This document shows, piece after piece, positions 1 to 9,471 of a DNA stretch of 64,000 nt (within the stretch, counting starts at the first letter, position 1; each line of letters begins with the position of its first letter). Under the pieces are notes generated by a model that made no database searches, was not told the origin of the DNA, and was given only the letters and a program-made list of their open reading frames with translations. Made by a program: the position numbers and the translations under genes. The stretch is from Roseateles puraquae (GTDB taxonomy: Bacteria > Pseudomonadota > Gammaproteobacteria > Burkholderiales > Burkholderiaceae_C): the NCBI RefSeq assembly GCF_002205845.1, contig NZ_NISI01000005.1, positions 124,001 to 188,000 of the forward strand, in the 5' to 3' direction.

Positions 1-263
1 AGCCGGAGATCTCGGTGGCCAAGCTCCTGTCCAGCCGGGTCGCGGTGGGCGCCGAGTTCCGCGCCAAGCCCGACAACCTGAACCGCTCCGTGCTGGGCGA
101 GGGCGCGCTGAAGGAGAACGCCTGGTTCGACGTCTTCGTGGCCTGGGCGCCCACCAAGCAGGTGTCGCTCACCGCCGCCTATGTCGACCTCGGCCGCATC
201 GCCCCCGCCGTCCAGCCGCGCCGCCAGACCGGCGCCTACCTTTCTGCCCAACTGGCCTTCTGA
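1..263 (+). CDS. DUF3034 family protein, C-terminal part (cut by window start)
   Basis: The open frame enters from the left edge (first full codon at base 3) and stops at 261-263, leaving about 86 residues of the C-terminus. The fragment has the alternating polar/aromatic pattern of outer-membrane beta strands and ends in a terminal Phe (QLAF). The segments VAVGAEFRAKPDNL and AAYVDLGRIA resemble the conserved end of the DUF3034 family, predicted beta-barrel-like envelope proteins of unknown function in proteobacteria. The true start lies outside the window. A truncated hemoglobin gene follows after about 30 bases on the same strand, so the two may be co-transcribed. Confidence 0.6.
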   Translation, partial: PEISVAKLLSSRVAVGAEFRAKPDNLNRSVLGEGALKENAWFDVFVAWAPTKQVSLTAAYVDLGRIAPAVQPRRQTGAYLSAQLAF

Positions 264-292
264 GGCTGCGCGCGTATTTCAAGGAGATGTTC

Positions 293-730
293 ATGACCCG
301 CATGACCCGTGCCCTGGCTGCCTTCGGCGTCACCCTGCTGCTGTCCACCGCCCATGCCCAGGGCACCGCTGACGACAGCGTCTACCGCGCCTGGGGCGAG
401 AAGGCCGGCATCCAGGCCGTGATGCAGGACTTCGTCACCCGTCTGCAGGCCGATGCCCGCATGGCGCCGTTCTTCAAGAACGCCAACCGCGAGCACCTCG
501 TCACGCAGCTCACCGAGCAGCTCTGCCAGCAGTCCGGCGGGCCTTGCACCTACAAGGGCGTGCCCATGAAGGAGGCCCACGAATCGATGGACATCGGCCG
601 GCGTGACTTCAATGCACTGGTGGAGGTGCTGCAGCAGAGCATGGAGGCCAAGGGCATCCCGTTCGCTGCCCAGAATGCGATGCTGGCGCGCCTGGCGCCG
701 ATGTACCGGGACATCATCAACCGGCCCTAG
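293..730 (+). CDS. Exported group 1 truncated hemoglobin
   Basis: This 145-residue protein has a cleavable-looking signal peptide (hydrophobic core FGVTLLLSTAHA, probable cleavage after Ala22) followed by a 2-on-2 globin fold. His96 in KEAHESMDIG is the expected proximal heme ligand. The paired Phe60-Phe61 and the Gln-rich helix around residues 72-80 fit the distal pocket of group 1 truncated hemoglobins, which bind O2 or NO. Two cysteines (78 and 85) could form a disulfide in the periplasm. I prefer the ATG at 293 because AAGGAG at 281-286 is 6 bases upstream; the in-frame ATG at 287 abuts that ribosome binding site. The upstream neighbour is a DUF3034 protein. The physiological ligand is unknown. 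Confidence 0.85.
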   Translation: MTRMTRALAAFGVTLLLSTAHAQGTADDSVYRAWGEKAGIQAVMQDFVTRLQADARMAPFFKNANREHLVTQLTEQLCQQSGGPCTYKGVPMKEAHESMDIGRRDFNALVEVLQQSMEAKGIPFAAQNAMLARLAPMYRDIINRP

Positions 731-785
731 GAGTCCGCGCGGCAGAGCGTGGCATCCGCGCCGGGGCGAGAGGCCGCGCAGCCTC

Positions 786-1529
786 CTAGGCCATCGCACC
801 CGGCCCCAGCCGGTCCACCGCGTCGGTGATGATCCCGTCGATGCCGTCGGCGATCAGCCGCTCGGCCACGGCGGCGTCGTTGACGGTGTAGACCAGCGCC
901 CGCCAGCCGCGGGCGTGCAGCTGCTCAATCAGTGAACGGTCCATCAGCCGCCAGTTCGTGATGACGGCCACCACGCCCAGGGCCTCGGCCGCCTCTTGCC
1001 AGCCGGCCCAGAGTTCGTCCAGCAGCAGGCCGCGGGGCAGGGTGGGCTCGGTGTCGCGGGCGGCGGCCAACGCGTCGGGCTGGAAGCTGCTCAGCAGCGG
1101 CGGCACGGCGGCGCCTGCCCACAGGCGCGCGGCCTCGCGTGCGACCGCCGCGCCGGTGCGGGCGTCCTCGCCGGGGCAGGGTTTGATCTCGATGTTCAGC
1201 GCGCAGCCATTGGCCTGGCAGAACGCAGCGATCTGGGCAAAACGGGGCAGGGGCTCGCCGGTGTAAGGCGGGCTGTGCCAGGCGCCGCCATCCAGCCGGG
1301 CCAGCGCCGCCCAGTCCTGTTCGGCGGGAGAGCCCTGGCCGCTTGTCGTGCGGTCCAGGGTGTCGTCATGCAGCAAAAAGGCTTCGCCGTCGCGGCTGAG
1401 CTTCACATCGCATTCGAAGGCTCGATACCCGAAGCCGGCCCCCACGCGGAAGGCGGCCAGGGTGTTCTCCGGGGCAAGCTTGCCGGCGCCGCGGTGCGCC
1501 AGCCACAGCGGATAGGGCCAGGGCTTCAT
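786..1529 (-). CDS. ugpQ: Glycerophosphodiester phosphodiesterase
   Basis: This 247-residue cytoplasmic protein is expected to hydrolyse glycerophosphodiesters to glycerol-3-phosphate and an alcohol. The GDPD signature is complete: His12-Arg13 (LAHRG), Glu39 and Asp41 (ECDV) as metal ligands, His54-Asp55 (LLHDD), and the late NIEIK and TNW segments of the TIM barrel. There is no signal peptide, which matches cytosolic UgpQ rather than periplasmic GlpQ. The start is the ATG at 1529; the reading frame stays open far upstream only because it runs antisense to the next gene. It is divergent from the DUF3683 oxidoreductase across a 60-base gap that must hold both promoters. Confidence 0.92.
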   Translation of the reverse strand: MKPWPYPLWLAHRGAGKLAPENTLAAFRVGAGFGYRAFECDVKLSRDGEAFLLHDDTLDRTTSGQGSPAEQDWAALARLDGGAWHSPPYTGEPLPRFAQIAAFCQANGCALNIEIKPCPGEDARTGAAVAREAARLWAGAAVPPLLSSFQPDALAAARDTEPTLPRGLLLDELWAGWQEAAEALGVVAVITNWRLMDRSLIEQLHARGWRALVYTVNDAAVAERLIADGIDGIITDAVDRLGPGAMA

Positions 1530-1589
1530 CCTTCGGATTCTGAGGGCAATCGGTGCAAAACCCCCCCTGCGATACGATCCCGCTCCTCT

Positions 1590-4500
1590 ATGAACGCCCC
1601 GCATCCCCTGATGCCGGCTGCCGCTGCCGCAGCCGATGTCCACGATTCGCGCGACGCCCCCCGCCTGCGCGAGATTCCGTACAACTACACGTCGTTCTCC
1701 GACCGTGAGATCGTCATCCGCCTGTTGGGTGCGCGATCCTGGGCGCTGCTGGACCAGCTCCGGCTGGAGCGCCGCACGGGTCGATCCGCGCGCATGCTGT
1801 ACGAGGTGCTGGGCGACATCTGGGTGGTGCAGCGCAACCCCTACCTGCAGGACGACCTGCTGGACAACCCCAAGCGCCGCGCGCTGCTGATCGAGGCCCT
1901 GCACCACCGCCTGGCCGAGGTGCAAAAGCGCCGCGACCCCGCCAGCGACCCGGTGCGCGACGCGGCCGTGGGCGAACTGCTGGAGGCGGCGCGCGGCGCC
2001 GTGGCCGAGTTCGCCAAGTTCTTCGACAGCACGGCAGCGCTGCGCAAGCGCGCCGCCAAGACCCTGGCCCGCCATACCGCCAAGGACAACATCAAGTTCG
2101 ACGGCCTGGCCCGCGTGAGCCACGTGACGGACGCGACCGACTGGCGCGTGGAGTACCCCTTCGTCGTGCTCACGCCAGACACCGAGGCTGAGATGGCCGG
2201 CCTGGTGGGCGCCTGCTTCGAGCTGGGCCTGACCGTCATCCCGCGCGGCGGCGGCACCGGCTACACCGGCGGCGCCGTGCCGCTGGTGTGGAACAGCGCC
2301 GTCATCAACACCGAGAAGCTCGAAGCCCTGCGCGGCGTCGAGATGCTGCAGCTGCCAGGCCTGGACCGCGAGGTGCCGACCATCTTCAGCGAAGCCGGCG
2401 TCGTCACGCAGCGCGTGGCCGACCTGGCCGAGGCGAACGGCTTCGTGTTCGCGGTGGACCCGACCTCGGCCGAGGCCAGCTGCATCGGCGGCAACGTGGC
2501 CATGAACGCCGGCGGCAAGAAGGCCGTGCTGTGGGGCACGGCGCTGGACAACCTGGCCAGCTGGCGCATGGTCACGCCCGAAGCCAAGTGGCTGGAGGTC
2601 GTGCGCCTGAACCACAACCTGGGCAAGATCCACGACGTGGAGATGGCGAGCTTCGAGCTGCGCTACTTCGATGCCTCGGGCAAGACGCTGGAGAAGACCG
2701 AGCGGCTGGACATCCCGGGCCGTGTCTTCCGCAAGGAGGGCCTGGGCAAGGACGTGACCGACAAGTTCCTCGCCGGCCTGCCGGGCATCCAGAAGGAAGG
2801 CTGCGACGGCCTGATCACCAGCGCCCGCTGGATCGTGCACCGCATGCCGGCGCACACCCGCACCGTCTGCCTGGAGTTCTTCGGCAACCCGCGCGACTGC
2901 GTGCCGAGCATCGTGGACATCAAGGACTACATGTTCTCGATCGCGTCCACCGGTGTGCTGCTGGCGGGCCTGGAGCACCTGGACGACCGCTACCTCAAGG
3001 CCGTGGGCTACGCCACCAAGAGCAAGCGCGGTGGCTTCCCGAAGATGGTGCTGATCGGCGACATCGTCGGCGACGACCCCGATGCGGTGGCCCGCGCCAC
3101 CAGCGAGGTGGTGCGCCTGGCCAATGGCCGCTCGGGCGAGGGCTTCGTGGCCGTCAGCGCCGATGCGCGCAAGAAGTTCTGGCTCGACCGCAAGCGCACC
3201 GCGGCCATCAGCAAGCACACGAACGCGTTCAAGGTGAACGAGGACGTCGTGATCCCGCTGCCGCGCATGGGCGAGTACACGCTGGGCATCGAGCGCATCA
3301 ACATCGAGCTCAGCTTGCGCAACAAGCTCGAACTCGTCAGCGCGCTGCAGGCCCTCTTCACCACCGGCAAGCTGCCGCTGGGCAAGACGGACGACGCGGG
3401 CGACATCCCGAGCGCTGAGCTGCTGGAAGACCGCGTGCAGCAGGCCCTGGCGCTGCTGCGCGAGGTCGGCGCGCTGTGGCAGCAATGGCTGGACGGCCTG
3501 GACGCGGGCTTCTTCGAGCAGTTGCAGACGCATGAGCTGCGCGCGTCCTGGAAGACGCAGATCCTGAAGCCCCTGCAGGCCATCTTCAGTGGCGCCGCCT
3601 TCGAGCCGTTGCTCACCGAGTGCCGCCGCATCCACAAGGACGTGCTGCGCGGCCGGGTGTGGGTGGCCCTGCACATGCATGCCGGCGACGGCAATGTGCA
3701 CACCAACATCCCCGTCAACAGCGACAACTACGCCATGCTGCAGACGGCCCACGAGGCCGTGGCCCGCATCATGACGCTGGCGCGCTCGCTCGACGGCGTG
3801 ATCTCGGGCGAACATGGCATCGGCATCACCAAGATCGAGTTCCTGAGTGATGACGAACTGGCCAACTTCACGGCGTACAAGAAGCGTGTGGACCCGGAAG
3901 GTCGCTTCAACAAGGGCAAGCTGCTGAAAGACGCGAGCCTGCCGGCTGACCTGCGCAATGCCTACACGCCGTCCTTCGGCCTGATGGGGCATGAGTCGCT
4001 CATCATGCAGCAGAGCGACATCGGCGCGATCAGCGACTCCATCAAGGACTGCCTGCGCTGCGGCAAGTGCAAGCCGGTGTGCGCCACGCACGTACCGCGC
4101 GCCAACCTGCTCTACAGCCCGCGCAACAAGATCCTGGCCACCTCGCTGCTGGTGGAGGCCTTTTTGTACGAGGAGCAGACGCGCCGTGGCGTGTCGATCA
4201 AGCACTGGCAGGAGTTCGAGGACGTGGCCGACCACTGCACGGTCTGCCACAAGTGCGCCTCGCCCTGCCCGGTGAAGATCGACTTCGGCGACGTGACGAT
4301 GAACATGCGCAACCTGTTGCGCAAGATGGGCCAGAAGACCTGGCGGCCCGGCAATGCCGCGGCCATGTTCATGCTCAACGCCACCAACCCCGAGACGATC
4401 AAGCTCGCGCGAAGTGCGGTGGTGGGCATCGGCTACAAGGCCCAGCGTCTGGCGGTCGACCTCTTCAAGCCCGCCGGCCGCAAGCAGTCGAGCGCACCGC

Positions 4501-5459
4501 CGGCCACCGTCGGCGCAGCGCCGGTCAAGGAACAGGTCATCCACTTCATCAACAAGAAGTTGCCGGGTGGCCTGCCCAAGAAGACCGCTCGCGCGCTGCT
4601 GGACATCGAGGACAAGGACTACGTGCCCATCATCCGGCCGCCCGCCACGCCGAGCGAGACCGAGGCCGTGTTCTATTTCCCGGGCTGCGGCTCGGAGCGC
4701 CTGTTCAGCCAGGTGGGCCTGGCCACGCAGGCCATGCTCTGGCATGCCGGCGTGCAGACCGTGTTGCCGCCTGGGTACCTGTGCTGCGGCTACCCGCAGC
4801 GCGGCTCGGGCCAGTTCGACAAGGCCGAGAAGATGATCACCGACAACCGGGTGCTCTTCCACCGCGTCGCCAACACGCTGAACTACCTCGACATCAAGAC
4901 CGTGGTGGTCAGTTGCGGCACCTGCTTCGACCAATTGCAGGGCTACAAGTTCGAAGACATCTTCCCGGGCTGCCGCATCATCGACATCCACGAGTACCTG
5001 CTGGAGAAGGGCATCACGCTGGGCGCCAAGCAGAGCTACCTCTATCACGACCCCTGCCATTCGCCCATGAAGCAGCAGGAGCCGATGAAGACGGTCAAGG
5101 CGCTGGTGGGTGAGAACGTCGTCAAGAGTGACCGCTGCTGCGGCGAGAGCGGCACGCTGGCCGTCACGCGGCCTGACGTCTCCACGCAGGTTCGCTTCCG
5201 CAAGGAGGAGGAGCTGCGCAAGACCGAGGCGCAGCTGCGCGCGAGCGGCAAGGTGGGCGCGGAGGACAACCTCAAGATCCTCACCTCCTGCCCGAGCTGC
5301 CTGCAGGGCCTGAGCCGCTACGGCAATGACCTGCAGAACGGCCTGCTGGAAGCCGACTACATCGTCGTCGAGATGGCGCGGCAGATCCTGGGCGAGAACT
5401 GGATGCCCGACTACGTGGCCAAGGCCAACGCCGGAGGCATCGAGCGCGTGCTGGTATGA
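1590..5459 (+). CDS. Large FAD/FMN-binding oxidoreductase with Fe-S and CCG domains (DUF3683)
   Basis: A 1289-residue fusion related to D-lactate/glycolate dehydrogenases. In order: an N-terminal DUF3683 region (about 30-150); an FAD-binding PCMH-type domain with the diphosphate loop [11 protein letters not shown] near 218 and GNVAMNAGG near 305; the C-terminal oxidase domain with HAGDGNVH near 695 and GEHGIG near 740; two 4Fe-4S motifs with Cys821/824/827/831 and Cys883/886/889/893; and two cysteine-rich CCG domains (CCGYPQ near 1065, CCGESG near 1183) like those of heterodisulfide reductase and GlpC. This packs dehydrogenase and electron-transfer modules, separate in GlcDEF-type systems, into one chain. 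The substrate is probably a 2-hydroxy acid, but it cannot be read from the sequence. The stop overlaps the next start (ATGA). Confidence 0.88.
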   Translation: MNAPHPLMPAAAAAADVHDSRDAPRLREIPYNYTSFSDREIVIRLLGARSWALLDQLRLERRTGRSARMLYEVLGDIWVVQRNPYLQDDLLDNPKRRALLIEALHHRLAEVQKRRDPASDPVRDAAVGELLEAARGAVAEFAKFFDSTAALRKRAAKTLARHTAKDNIKFDGLARVSHVTDATDWRVEYPFVVLTPDTEAEMAGLVGACFELGLTVIPRGGGTGYTGGAVPLVWNSAVINTEKLEALRGVEMLQLPGLDREVPTIFSEAGVVTQRVADLAEANGFVFAVDPTSAEASCIGGNVAMNAGGKKAVLWGTALDNLASWRMVTPEAKWLEVVRLNHNLGKIHDVEMASFELRYFDASGKTLEKTERLDIPGRVFRKEGLGKDVTDKFLAGLPGIQKEGCDGLITSARWIVHRMPAHTRTVCLEFFGNPRDCVPSIVDIKDYMFSIASTGVLLAGLEHLDDRYLKAVGYATKSKRGGFPKMVLIGDIVGDDPDAVARATSEVVRLANGRSGEGFVAVSADARKKFWLDRKRTAAISKHTNAFKVNEDVVIPLPRMGEYTLGIERINIELSLRNKLELVSALQALFTTGKLPLGKTDDAGDIPSAELLEDRVQQALALLREVGALWQQWLDGLDAGFFEQLQTHELRASWKTQILKPLQAIFSGAAFEPLLTECRRIHKDVLRGRVWVALHMHAGDGNVHTNIPVNSDNYAMLQTAHEAVARIMTLARSLDGVISGEHGIGITKIEFLSDDELANFTAYKKRVDPEGRFNKGKLLKDASLPADLRNAYTPSFGLMGHESLIMQQSDIGAISDSIKDCLRCGKCKPVCATHVPRANLLYSPRNKILATSLLVEAFLYEEQTRRGVSIKHWQEFEDVADHCTVCHKCASPCPVKIDFGDVTMNMRNLLRKMGQKTWRPGNAAAMFMLNATNPETIKLARSAVVGIGYKAQRLAVDLFKPAGRKQSSAPPATVGAAPVKEQVIHFINKKLPGGLPKKTARALLDIEDKDYVPIIRPPATPSETEAVFYFPGCGSERLFSQVGLATQAMLWHAGVQTVLPPGYLCCGYPQRGSGQFDKAEKMITDNRVLFHRVANTLNYLDIKTVVVSCGTCFDQLQGYKFEDIFPGCRIIDIHEYLLEKGITLGAKQSYLYHDPCHSPMKQQEPMKTVKALVGENVVKSDRCCGESGTLAVTRPDVSTQVRFRKEEELRKTEAQLRASGKVGAEDNLKILTSCPSCLQGLSRYGNDLQNGLLEADYIVVEMARQILGENWMPDYVAKANAGGIERVLV

Positions 5460-5830
5460 CGACGCTCAGCGGCTACCTGCGCACCGCCTTCCGGTGGCAG
5501 CGAGGGCGCCAGGGCAGCGGCTACGACAAGATGCTGCTGCTCACCGCCCGCTGGCCGCTGCCGTTCGACAGCTACCTGATCCGCTACCCCGAGGGCAGCG
5601 CCATCCCGCCGCATACCGACCCCGTGCAGACGGGGCGCCATTACCGGCTCAACATCGTCGTGAAGGCCTCACCGCGCGGCGGTGAGTTCATCTGCGCGAC
5701 GCCGATCTGGCAAAGCCGACGTATCAAGTTCTTCCGGCCCGACGCCTGCGAACACAGCGTGACGCGTGTCGAGGGCGGCAGCCGCTATGTGCTGTCGGTG
5801 GGCTGGGTGCTGAAGGACCGACCGACATGA
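5456..5830 (+). CDS. 2-oxoglutarate/Fe(II)-dependent oxygenase-like protein
   Basis: A 124-residue single-domain protein with the double-stranded beta-helix pattern of 2OG-Fe(II) oxygenases. The facial triad is visible as His53-x-Asp55 (PPHTDP) and His100 (CEHSV), with Arg110 in the position that binds the 2-oxoglutarate carboxylate. The segment [13 protein letters not shown] resembles prolyl-4-hydroxylase-like enzymes acting on proteins or small molecules; the substrate is unknown. The gene overlaps both neighbours by 4 bases (ATGA at each junction), so it is translationally coupled to the DUF3683 oxidoreductase upstream and the HIT protein downstream. I recall the same trio from other Burkholderiales. 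Confidence 0.8.
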   Translation: MTTLSGYLRTAFRWQRGRQGSGYDKMLLLTARWPLPFDSYLIRYPEGSAIPPHTDPVQTGRHYRLNIVVKASPRGGEFICATPIWQSRRIKFFRPDACEHSVTRVEGGSRYVLSVGWVLKDRPT

Positions 5831-6264
5831 CCTGCCCGCTTTGCGCCACCGACGGTGGTCTCGTTGTCGCCCGCGCGCCGCAATTCCGCGTGGTGCGGGT
5901 GGTGGACGGCGACGAAGCCCGCCGCTTTCCGGCGTTCTACCGACTCATCTGGGCCACGCATGTCGCCGAGTTCAGTGACCTTTCGGTCACGGATCGTCAC
6001 GCGTGCATGGAGGCTGTCACCGAGATCGAGCGGGTTCTGAGGTCTTTGCTGTCGCCGACCAAGGTGAACCTCGCCTCGCTGGGCAACGTCGTGCCGCATC
6101 TGCACTGGCACGTCATTGCCCGCTTCGAAGGTGACTCGCACTTTCCGGCACCGGTCTGGGCGGCCGCCCAGCGCGACACCGTGCCTGCGCTCGCCCGGCC
6201 GCTGGCCGAGGTGGACGCGGCAATCGCTCAGTCCTTGGCCAGCGCCACGCGCACGCTCGGTTGA
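5827..6264 (+). CDS. HIT family nucleotide-binding protein
   Basis: A 145-residue protein with the histidine triad His91-Leu-His93-Trp-His95 (NVVPHLHWHV) that gives HIT hydrolases their name. These enzymes hydrolyse nucleotide phosphoramidates or dinucleoside polyphosphates; the exact substrate is open. An N-terminal Cys3-x2-Cys6 is typical of the bacterial subfamily with a partial zinc site. It starts in an ATGA overlap with the 2OG oxygenase gene. Its last 37 bases overlap the 3' end of the convergent gene on the minus strand, so the two transcripts are antisense at their ends. Confidence 0.9.
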   Translation: MTCPLCATDGGLVVARAPQFRVVRVVDGDEARRFPAFYRLIWATHVAEFSDLSVTDRHACMEAVTEIERVLRSLLSPTKVNLASLGNVVPHLHWHVIARFEGDSHFPAPVWAAAQRDTVPALARPLAEVDAAIAQSLASATRTLG

Positions 6265-6743
6265 GCGGCGGCCGTGGCCGTGCCCGACGGTGCGGCGCGG
6301 TAGTTCGGGTCGTAGGGGTCGATGAAGTCGATGTTGAAGCGGTAGATGCGCGCATCGGCGGACGCCTGTGGGCCGCAGTTCAGCGCGCGCACGGCATCGC
6401 GAACCGACCGTTCGACCTTGTTGCCCCAACCGCGGGCGCGCACCGTCTCGATCTCGCCGTCCTGCATGACGAACTGCACGCGCACGCGGCCGGCCATGCG
6501 CTCGCGCAGCCAGGTGGTTTGCAGCGCGTCCTGCAGCTGATGCTCGATGCCGGCGCAGGAGGCGGTCACGTCAAAACGCACTGGTGCCTCGATGACACGA
6601 CCGCGCACTTCCACGCGTTCAAGGCTGTCGGGTGAGGCCATCGCCGGGCCGGCGGTCAGGGCCAGTGTGGCGGCGCAGGCCAGGCCCGCGAAGAGGCTGT
6701 TGAGCAGCGGGGTGCGTTGCGCGATCGAGTAGCGAGTGGACAT
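6228..6743 (-). CDS. Secreted protein of unknown function with TonB-C-like segment
   Basis: A 171-residue protein with a signal peptide (hydrophobic core about residues 14-33, likely cleavage after AMA at 36). The mature part holds two cysteines (63 and 123) that could form a disulfide. Residues about 85-121 read like the C-terminal domain of TonB/TolA proteins: a beta strand, a DG turn, a second strand and an amphipathic helix ending in ALNC. There is no N-terminal membrane anchor or proline-rich spacer, so it is not a classical TonB. The C-terminus is low-complexity. The gene converges on the HIT gene with a 37-base overlap. I do not recognise a specific function. Confidence 0.7.
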   Translation of the reverse strand: MSTRYSIAQRTPLLNSLFAGLACAATLALTAGPAMASPDSLERVEVRGRVIEAPVRFDVTASCAGIEHQLQDALQTTWLRERMAGRVRVQFVMQDGEIETVRARGWGNKVERSVRDAVRALNCGPQASADARIYRFNIDFIDPYDPNYRAAPSGTATAAAQPSVRVALAKD

Positions 6744-7180
6744 GACGAGCTCCTGTGGGTGGTGGGCTGAAGTCGGCGCCCATCGCGTCGACCTGTCGTC
6801 AGGCTAGGCGCCTGACCGAGCGCACCCAAGGCGCAAGCGATGAGCTGCGGGTGGCTTGCGACGATCCGCAGAAAACCGCGGCTGAACTGCAAGTGCCGAA
6901 ATGGCATGCACGGCGACCTGCCCGTGCCACTCGTCACGGTGTCTGCCAATCAGGGCTTGCCCCTTAGGGTGGCCTCCGTCACTGCGGTGGGTGACAGGCG
7001 TCTGGCGCCGCTTTGTCCACACTCGGTCCCGCTTCGGAATGCGCCCGGCCGGTGCGCTGCTCACGTCGTTGGGAAGACGGGCGCCGCCGGCCAGCTGTCG
7101 ACACGGCGGCGCTTCGCGTGGAGATCCCATGGGCCGAGCCGGCATGCCGTCCGCCACGGCGAACTCACGGAATCACCCTT
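6744..7180. other. Intergenic region between divergent genes, no gene recognised
   Basis: These 437 bases separate the starts of the small secreted protein (minus) and the S8 protease (plus) and must contain both promoters. Short frames run through it but none has a ribosome binding site, recognisable product or convincing codon pattern. I could not identify a confident -35/-10 pair. The protease frame is open upstream to about 7013, but the added residues look non-coding and the signal peptide begins only after the ATG at 7181. Confidence 0.5.
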
Positions 7181-9010
7181 ATGCATTTCTCCTCCACGAA
7201 TCGCCGCCGGGCCGTTGCCCTGGTTTGCGGCCTGCTCGCCGCCAGCGTTGGTCAGGCCGGCGTCTCCACGGCGCAGGTCGACAGCGGCGTCACCAGCCTG
7301 CTGCAGCGCGGTAGCACCACCGACCGCCTGATCATTGGCTACCGCGATGCCGCCCAGGCTGACGCTCGCGACGCGACCGTGTTGCGCGCCGTGACCGTCA
7401 ACGCGGCAACGCTCGACAACCGCCTCGGCGCCCTCAACGCTGCCTTGGCCCTGCGCGGCGCCAAGGCGCGCGTGCTGCGCCAGATGGGCACCGGCGGCCA
7501 TGTGTTCAAGCTGGACAAGGCTTTCACGCTGGCCGAGCTGCAGCGCGTGGCGAGCGACCTCAAGGCGGCTGACGCCAACATCGCCTACGCCGAGCCCGAC
7601 CGCAAGATGTACCCGATGATGACGCCCAACGACACGAGCTACAGCTCGCAGTGGGACCTCTACGAGACCACCGGCGGCATCCGCGCCCCGGCCGCCTGGG
7701 ACCTGGCCACCGGCACGGGCATCGTGGTGGCGGTCATTGACACCGGTATCCGTCCGCACGCCGACCTGTCGGGCCAGACGGTGGCCGGCTACGACATGAT
7801 CAACGACGCGACGGTGGCCAACGACGGCAATGCGCGCGACAGCGACCCGAGCGACCCCGGCGACTGGACCGCCGCCAATGAATGCGCCGCGGGCGACCCC
7901 GCCAGCAACTCCAGCTGGCACGGCACCCACGTGGCCGGCACCATCGCCGCCAAGACCAACAACTCGGCGGGCATCGCCGGCATCGCCTTCAACGCCAAGA
8001 TCCAGCCCGTGCGTGCGCTGGGCAAGTGCGGCGGCTACACCTCCGACATCGCCGACGGCATCACCTGGGCCTCGGGCGGCACCGTCTCGGGCCTGAGTGC
8101 CGTCAATGCCACGCCGTCCCGGGTGATCAACATGTCGCTGGGCGGCGGCGGGGCCTGCGACACGGCCACGCAGACGGCCATCAACGGTGCCCGCTCGCGC
8201 GGCACCGTGGTGGTGGTGGCTGCCGGCAACGAAAACCAGAACGCCAGCAACTCCAGCCCCGCCAACTGCTCGGGCGTCATCACCGTGGCGGCCACCGACC
8301 GCAACGGCGCGCGTGCCTACTACTCCAACTACGGTTCGGTCGTGACCCTGGCCGCGCCCGGTGGTGATGTGCGCTCCAGCAGCAGCAATGGCATCCTGAG
8401 CACGCTCAATGCCGGCACGAAGTCGCCGGGGGCTGACAGCTACGCGTACTACCAGGGTACCTCGATGGCCACGCCTCACGTGGCCGGCGTGGTCGCCCTG
8501 ATGCTGAGCGCCAAGCCGAGCGCCACACCGGACCAGATCAAGGCCGCCCTGCAGAGCAGCGCGCGCGCCTTCCCGGGCACCTGCTCGCAGTGCGGCTCGG
8601 GCATCCTGGATGCAGCTGCGGCGATCACCGCGATCACCGGCTCGGGCACCGGCACGCTGCCGACCTTCAACGAGACCGAGTCCAACGGCAGCATCGCCAC
8701 GGCCAACACCGTCTCGGCCCCGTCGAACGTGTCGGGCAGCATCGGCTCCACCAGCGACACCGACTACTTCAAGGTCGTGCTGCCGGCCGGCAAGACGCTG
8801 ACGGCCACGCTGACCGCGGCCAGCACCAGCAACGACTTCGACCTGTACGTGAAGAACAGCTCGGGCACGACGCTGGCCCAGAGCGAGAAGTCGGCGGGCC
8901 AGGCGGACAGCACCACCTACGCCAACGGCGGCTCGACCTCGGTCACGTTGTATGTGCAGGTGCTGCGGTACAGCGGTACGGGGGCGTATACGCTGAAGCT
9001 GCAATGGTGA
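7181..9010 (+). CDS. Secreted S8 family serine protease (subtilase) with C-terminal PPC domain
   Basis: A 609-residue extracellular protease. It begins with a signal peptide (residues 1 to about 28), then an inhibitory propeptide (about 45-150). The subtilisin catalytic domain carries Asp187 (VIDTG), His247 (HGTHVAGT), oxyanion Asn350 (AAGN) and Ser428 (GTSMATPHVAG). From about 500 onward there is a bacterial pre-peptidase C-terminal (PPC) domain, usually removed on maturation. Cysteine pairs in the catalytic domain suggest disulfides formed on export. The start is the ATG at 7181, which places the signal peptide at the N-terminus. A strong intrinsic terminator lies 22 bases after the stop, so the gene is probably monocistronic. 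Confidence 0.93.
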   Translation: MHFSSTNRRRAVALVCGLLAASVGQAGVSTAQVDSGVTSLLQRGSTTDRLIIGYRDAAQADARDATVLRAVTVNAATLDNRLGALNAALALRGAKARVLRQMGTGGHVFKLDKAFTLAELQRVASDLKAADANIAYAEPDRKMYPMMTPNDTSYSSQWDLYETTGGIRAPAAWDLATGTGIVVAVIDTGIRPHADLSGQTVAGYDMINDATVANDGNARDSDPSDPGDWTAANECAAGDPASNSSWHGTHVAGTIAAKTNNSAGIAGIAFNAKIQPVRALGKCGGYTSDIADGITWASGGTVSGLSAVNATPSRVINMSLGGGGACDTATQTAINGARSRGTVVVVAAGNENQNASNSSPANCSGVITVAATDRNGARAYYSNYGSVVTLAAPGGDVRSSSSNGILSTLNAGTKSPGADSYAYYQGTSMATPHVAGVVALMLSAKPSATPDQIKAALQSSARAFPGTCSQCGSGILDAAAAITAITGSGTGTLPTFNETESNGSIATANTVSAPSNVSGSIGSTSDTDYFKVVLPAGKTLTATLTAASTSNDFDLYVKNSSGTTLAQSEKSAGQADSTTYANGGSTSVTLYVQVLRYSGTGAYTLKLQW

Positions 9011-9032
9011 TGAGCGGCTTGCCGCATTGAGG

Positions 9033-9063
9033 AAGGGGCAGGGCTTTGGGCCTTGCCCCTTTT
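9033..9063 (+). terminator. Intrinsic terminator of the S8 protease gene
   Basis: A 12-bp stem (9033-9044 with 9050-9061, one G-T pair) around a 5-base loop, running into TTTT at 9060-9063. It lies 22 bases after the protease stop codon. Confidence 0.88.
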
Positions 9064-9088
9064 GCATTGGCGGAGAGCTCCTGTTTGG

Positions 9089-9301
9089 AGGCTTTTGCCA
9101 GAAGCCTTAGTCGTTCGGTGCACCGTGCCGGGAGTTCGCCCCGGCGGGCGAGTAACTTTTCTCTGTCGCGCCAGAGAAAAGTCACCAAAAGAGAGGCGCT
9201 GAACCGCAAGCCATCGGGCTGGTGCTGAAGCTCACGCGCGAAAACTCGCGCTCAGCGTGTGCGAAGAAGCGACCCGCTGCGCTCTCGCTGCTGTCCCTGT
9301 C
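9089..9301 (+). repeat. Left arm of large inverted-repeat element
   Basis: This 213-base arm is an imperfect reverse complement of 9472-9761. Blocks of near identity are 9089-9137 (pairs with 9714-9761), 9138-9210 (pairs with 9563-9635) and 9270-9301 (pairs with 9472-9503, one mismatch). The 59 bases between the last two blocks are diverged but equal in length in both arms. Inside the arm is a hairpin, 9152-9165 with 9172-9185 (14 positions, one mismatch, loop TCGCGC). No protein-coding role is evident. I recall similar non-coding repeats, often mis-annotated as small proteins, in Comamonadaceae and relatives. Confidence 0.85.
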
Positions 9302-9471
9302 ACGAGCACCATCCATCGCACCTTCACGCCCGTTAACGCCGGCTGCACGCCGGGCTCACCAGTGAAGGCACCAACCCGCACGACGCGCCGTCGACGGCGC
9401 TTGGTTTTCAACTCGTGAGTTCGGCGTGTAGCCGACGTTGACCGCACAAGCGGCGGATGACTCGGTCTCTG
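9302..9471. other. Central spacer of the inverted-repeat element
   Basis: About 170 bases between the two arms. The spacer itself has no gene, ribosome binding site or insertion-sequence feature that I can support. Short self-complementary stretches occur (for example GCCGTCGACGGC at 9388-9399). Confidence 0.5.

Noticed and set aside
786-5060. A very long open frame on the minus strand opposite the DUF3683 gene
   Set aside because: It is the antisense shadow of a strongly GC3-biased gene; only its last 247 residues (786-1529) match a known family (UgpQ).
6228-6743. TonB energy transducer
   Set aside because: Only a TonB-C-like segment is visible; there is no membrane anchor, no proline-rich spacer and no exbB/exbD.
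7061-9067. A long minus-strand frame antisense to the S8 protease
   Set aside because: His/Arg/Gly/Val-rich translation with no domain or start signal; the plus strand has intact catalytic motifs.
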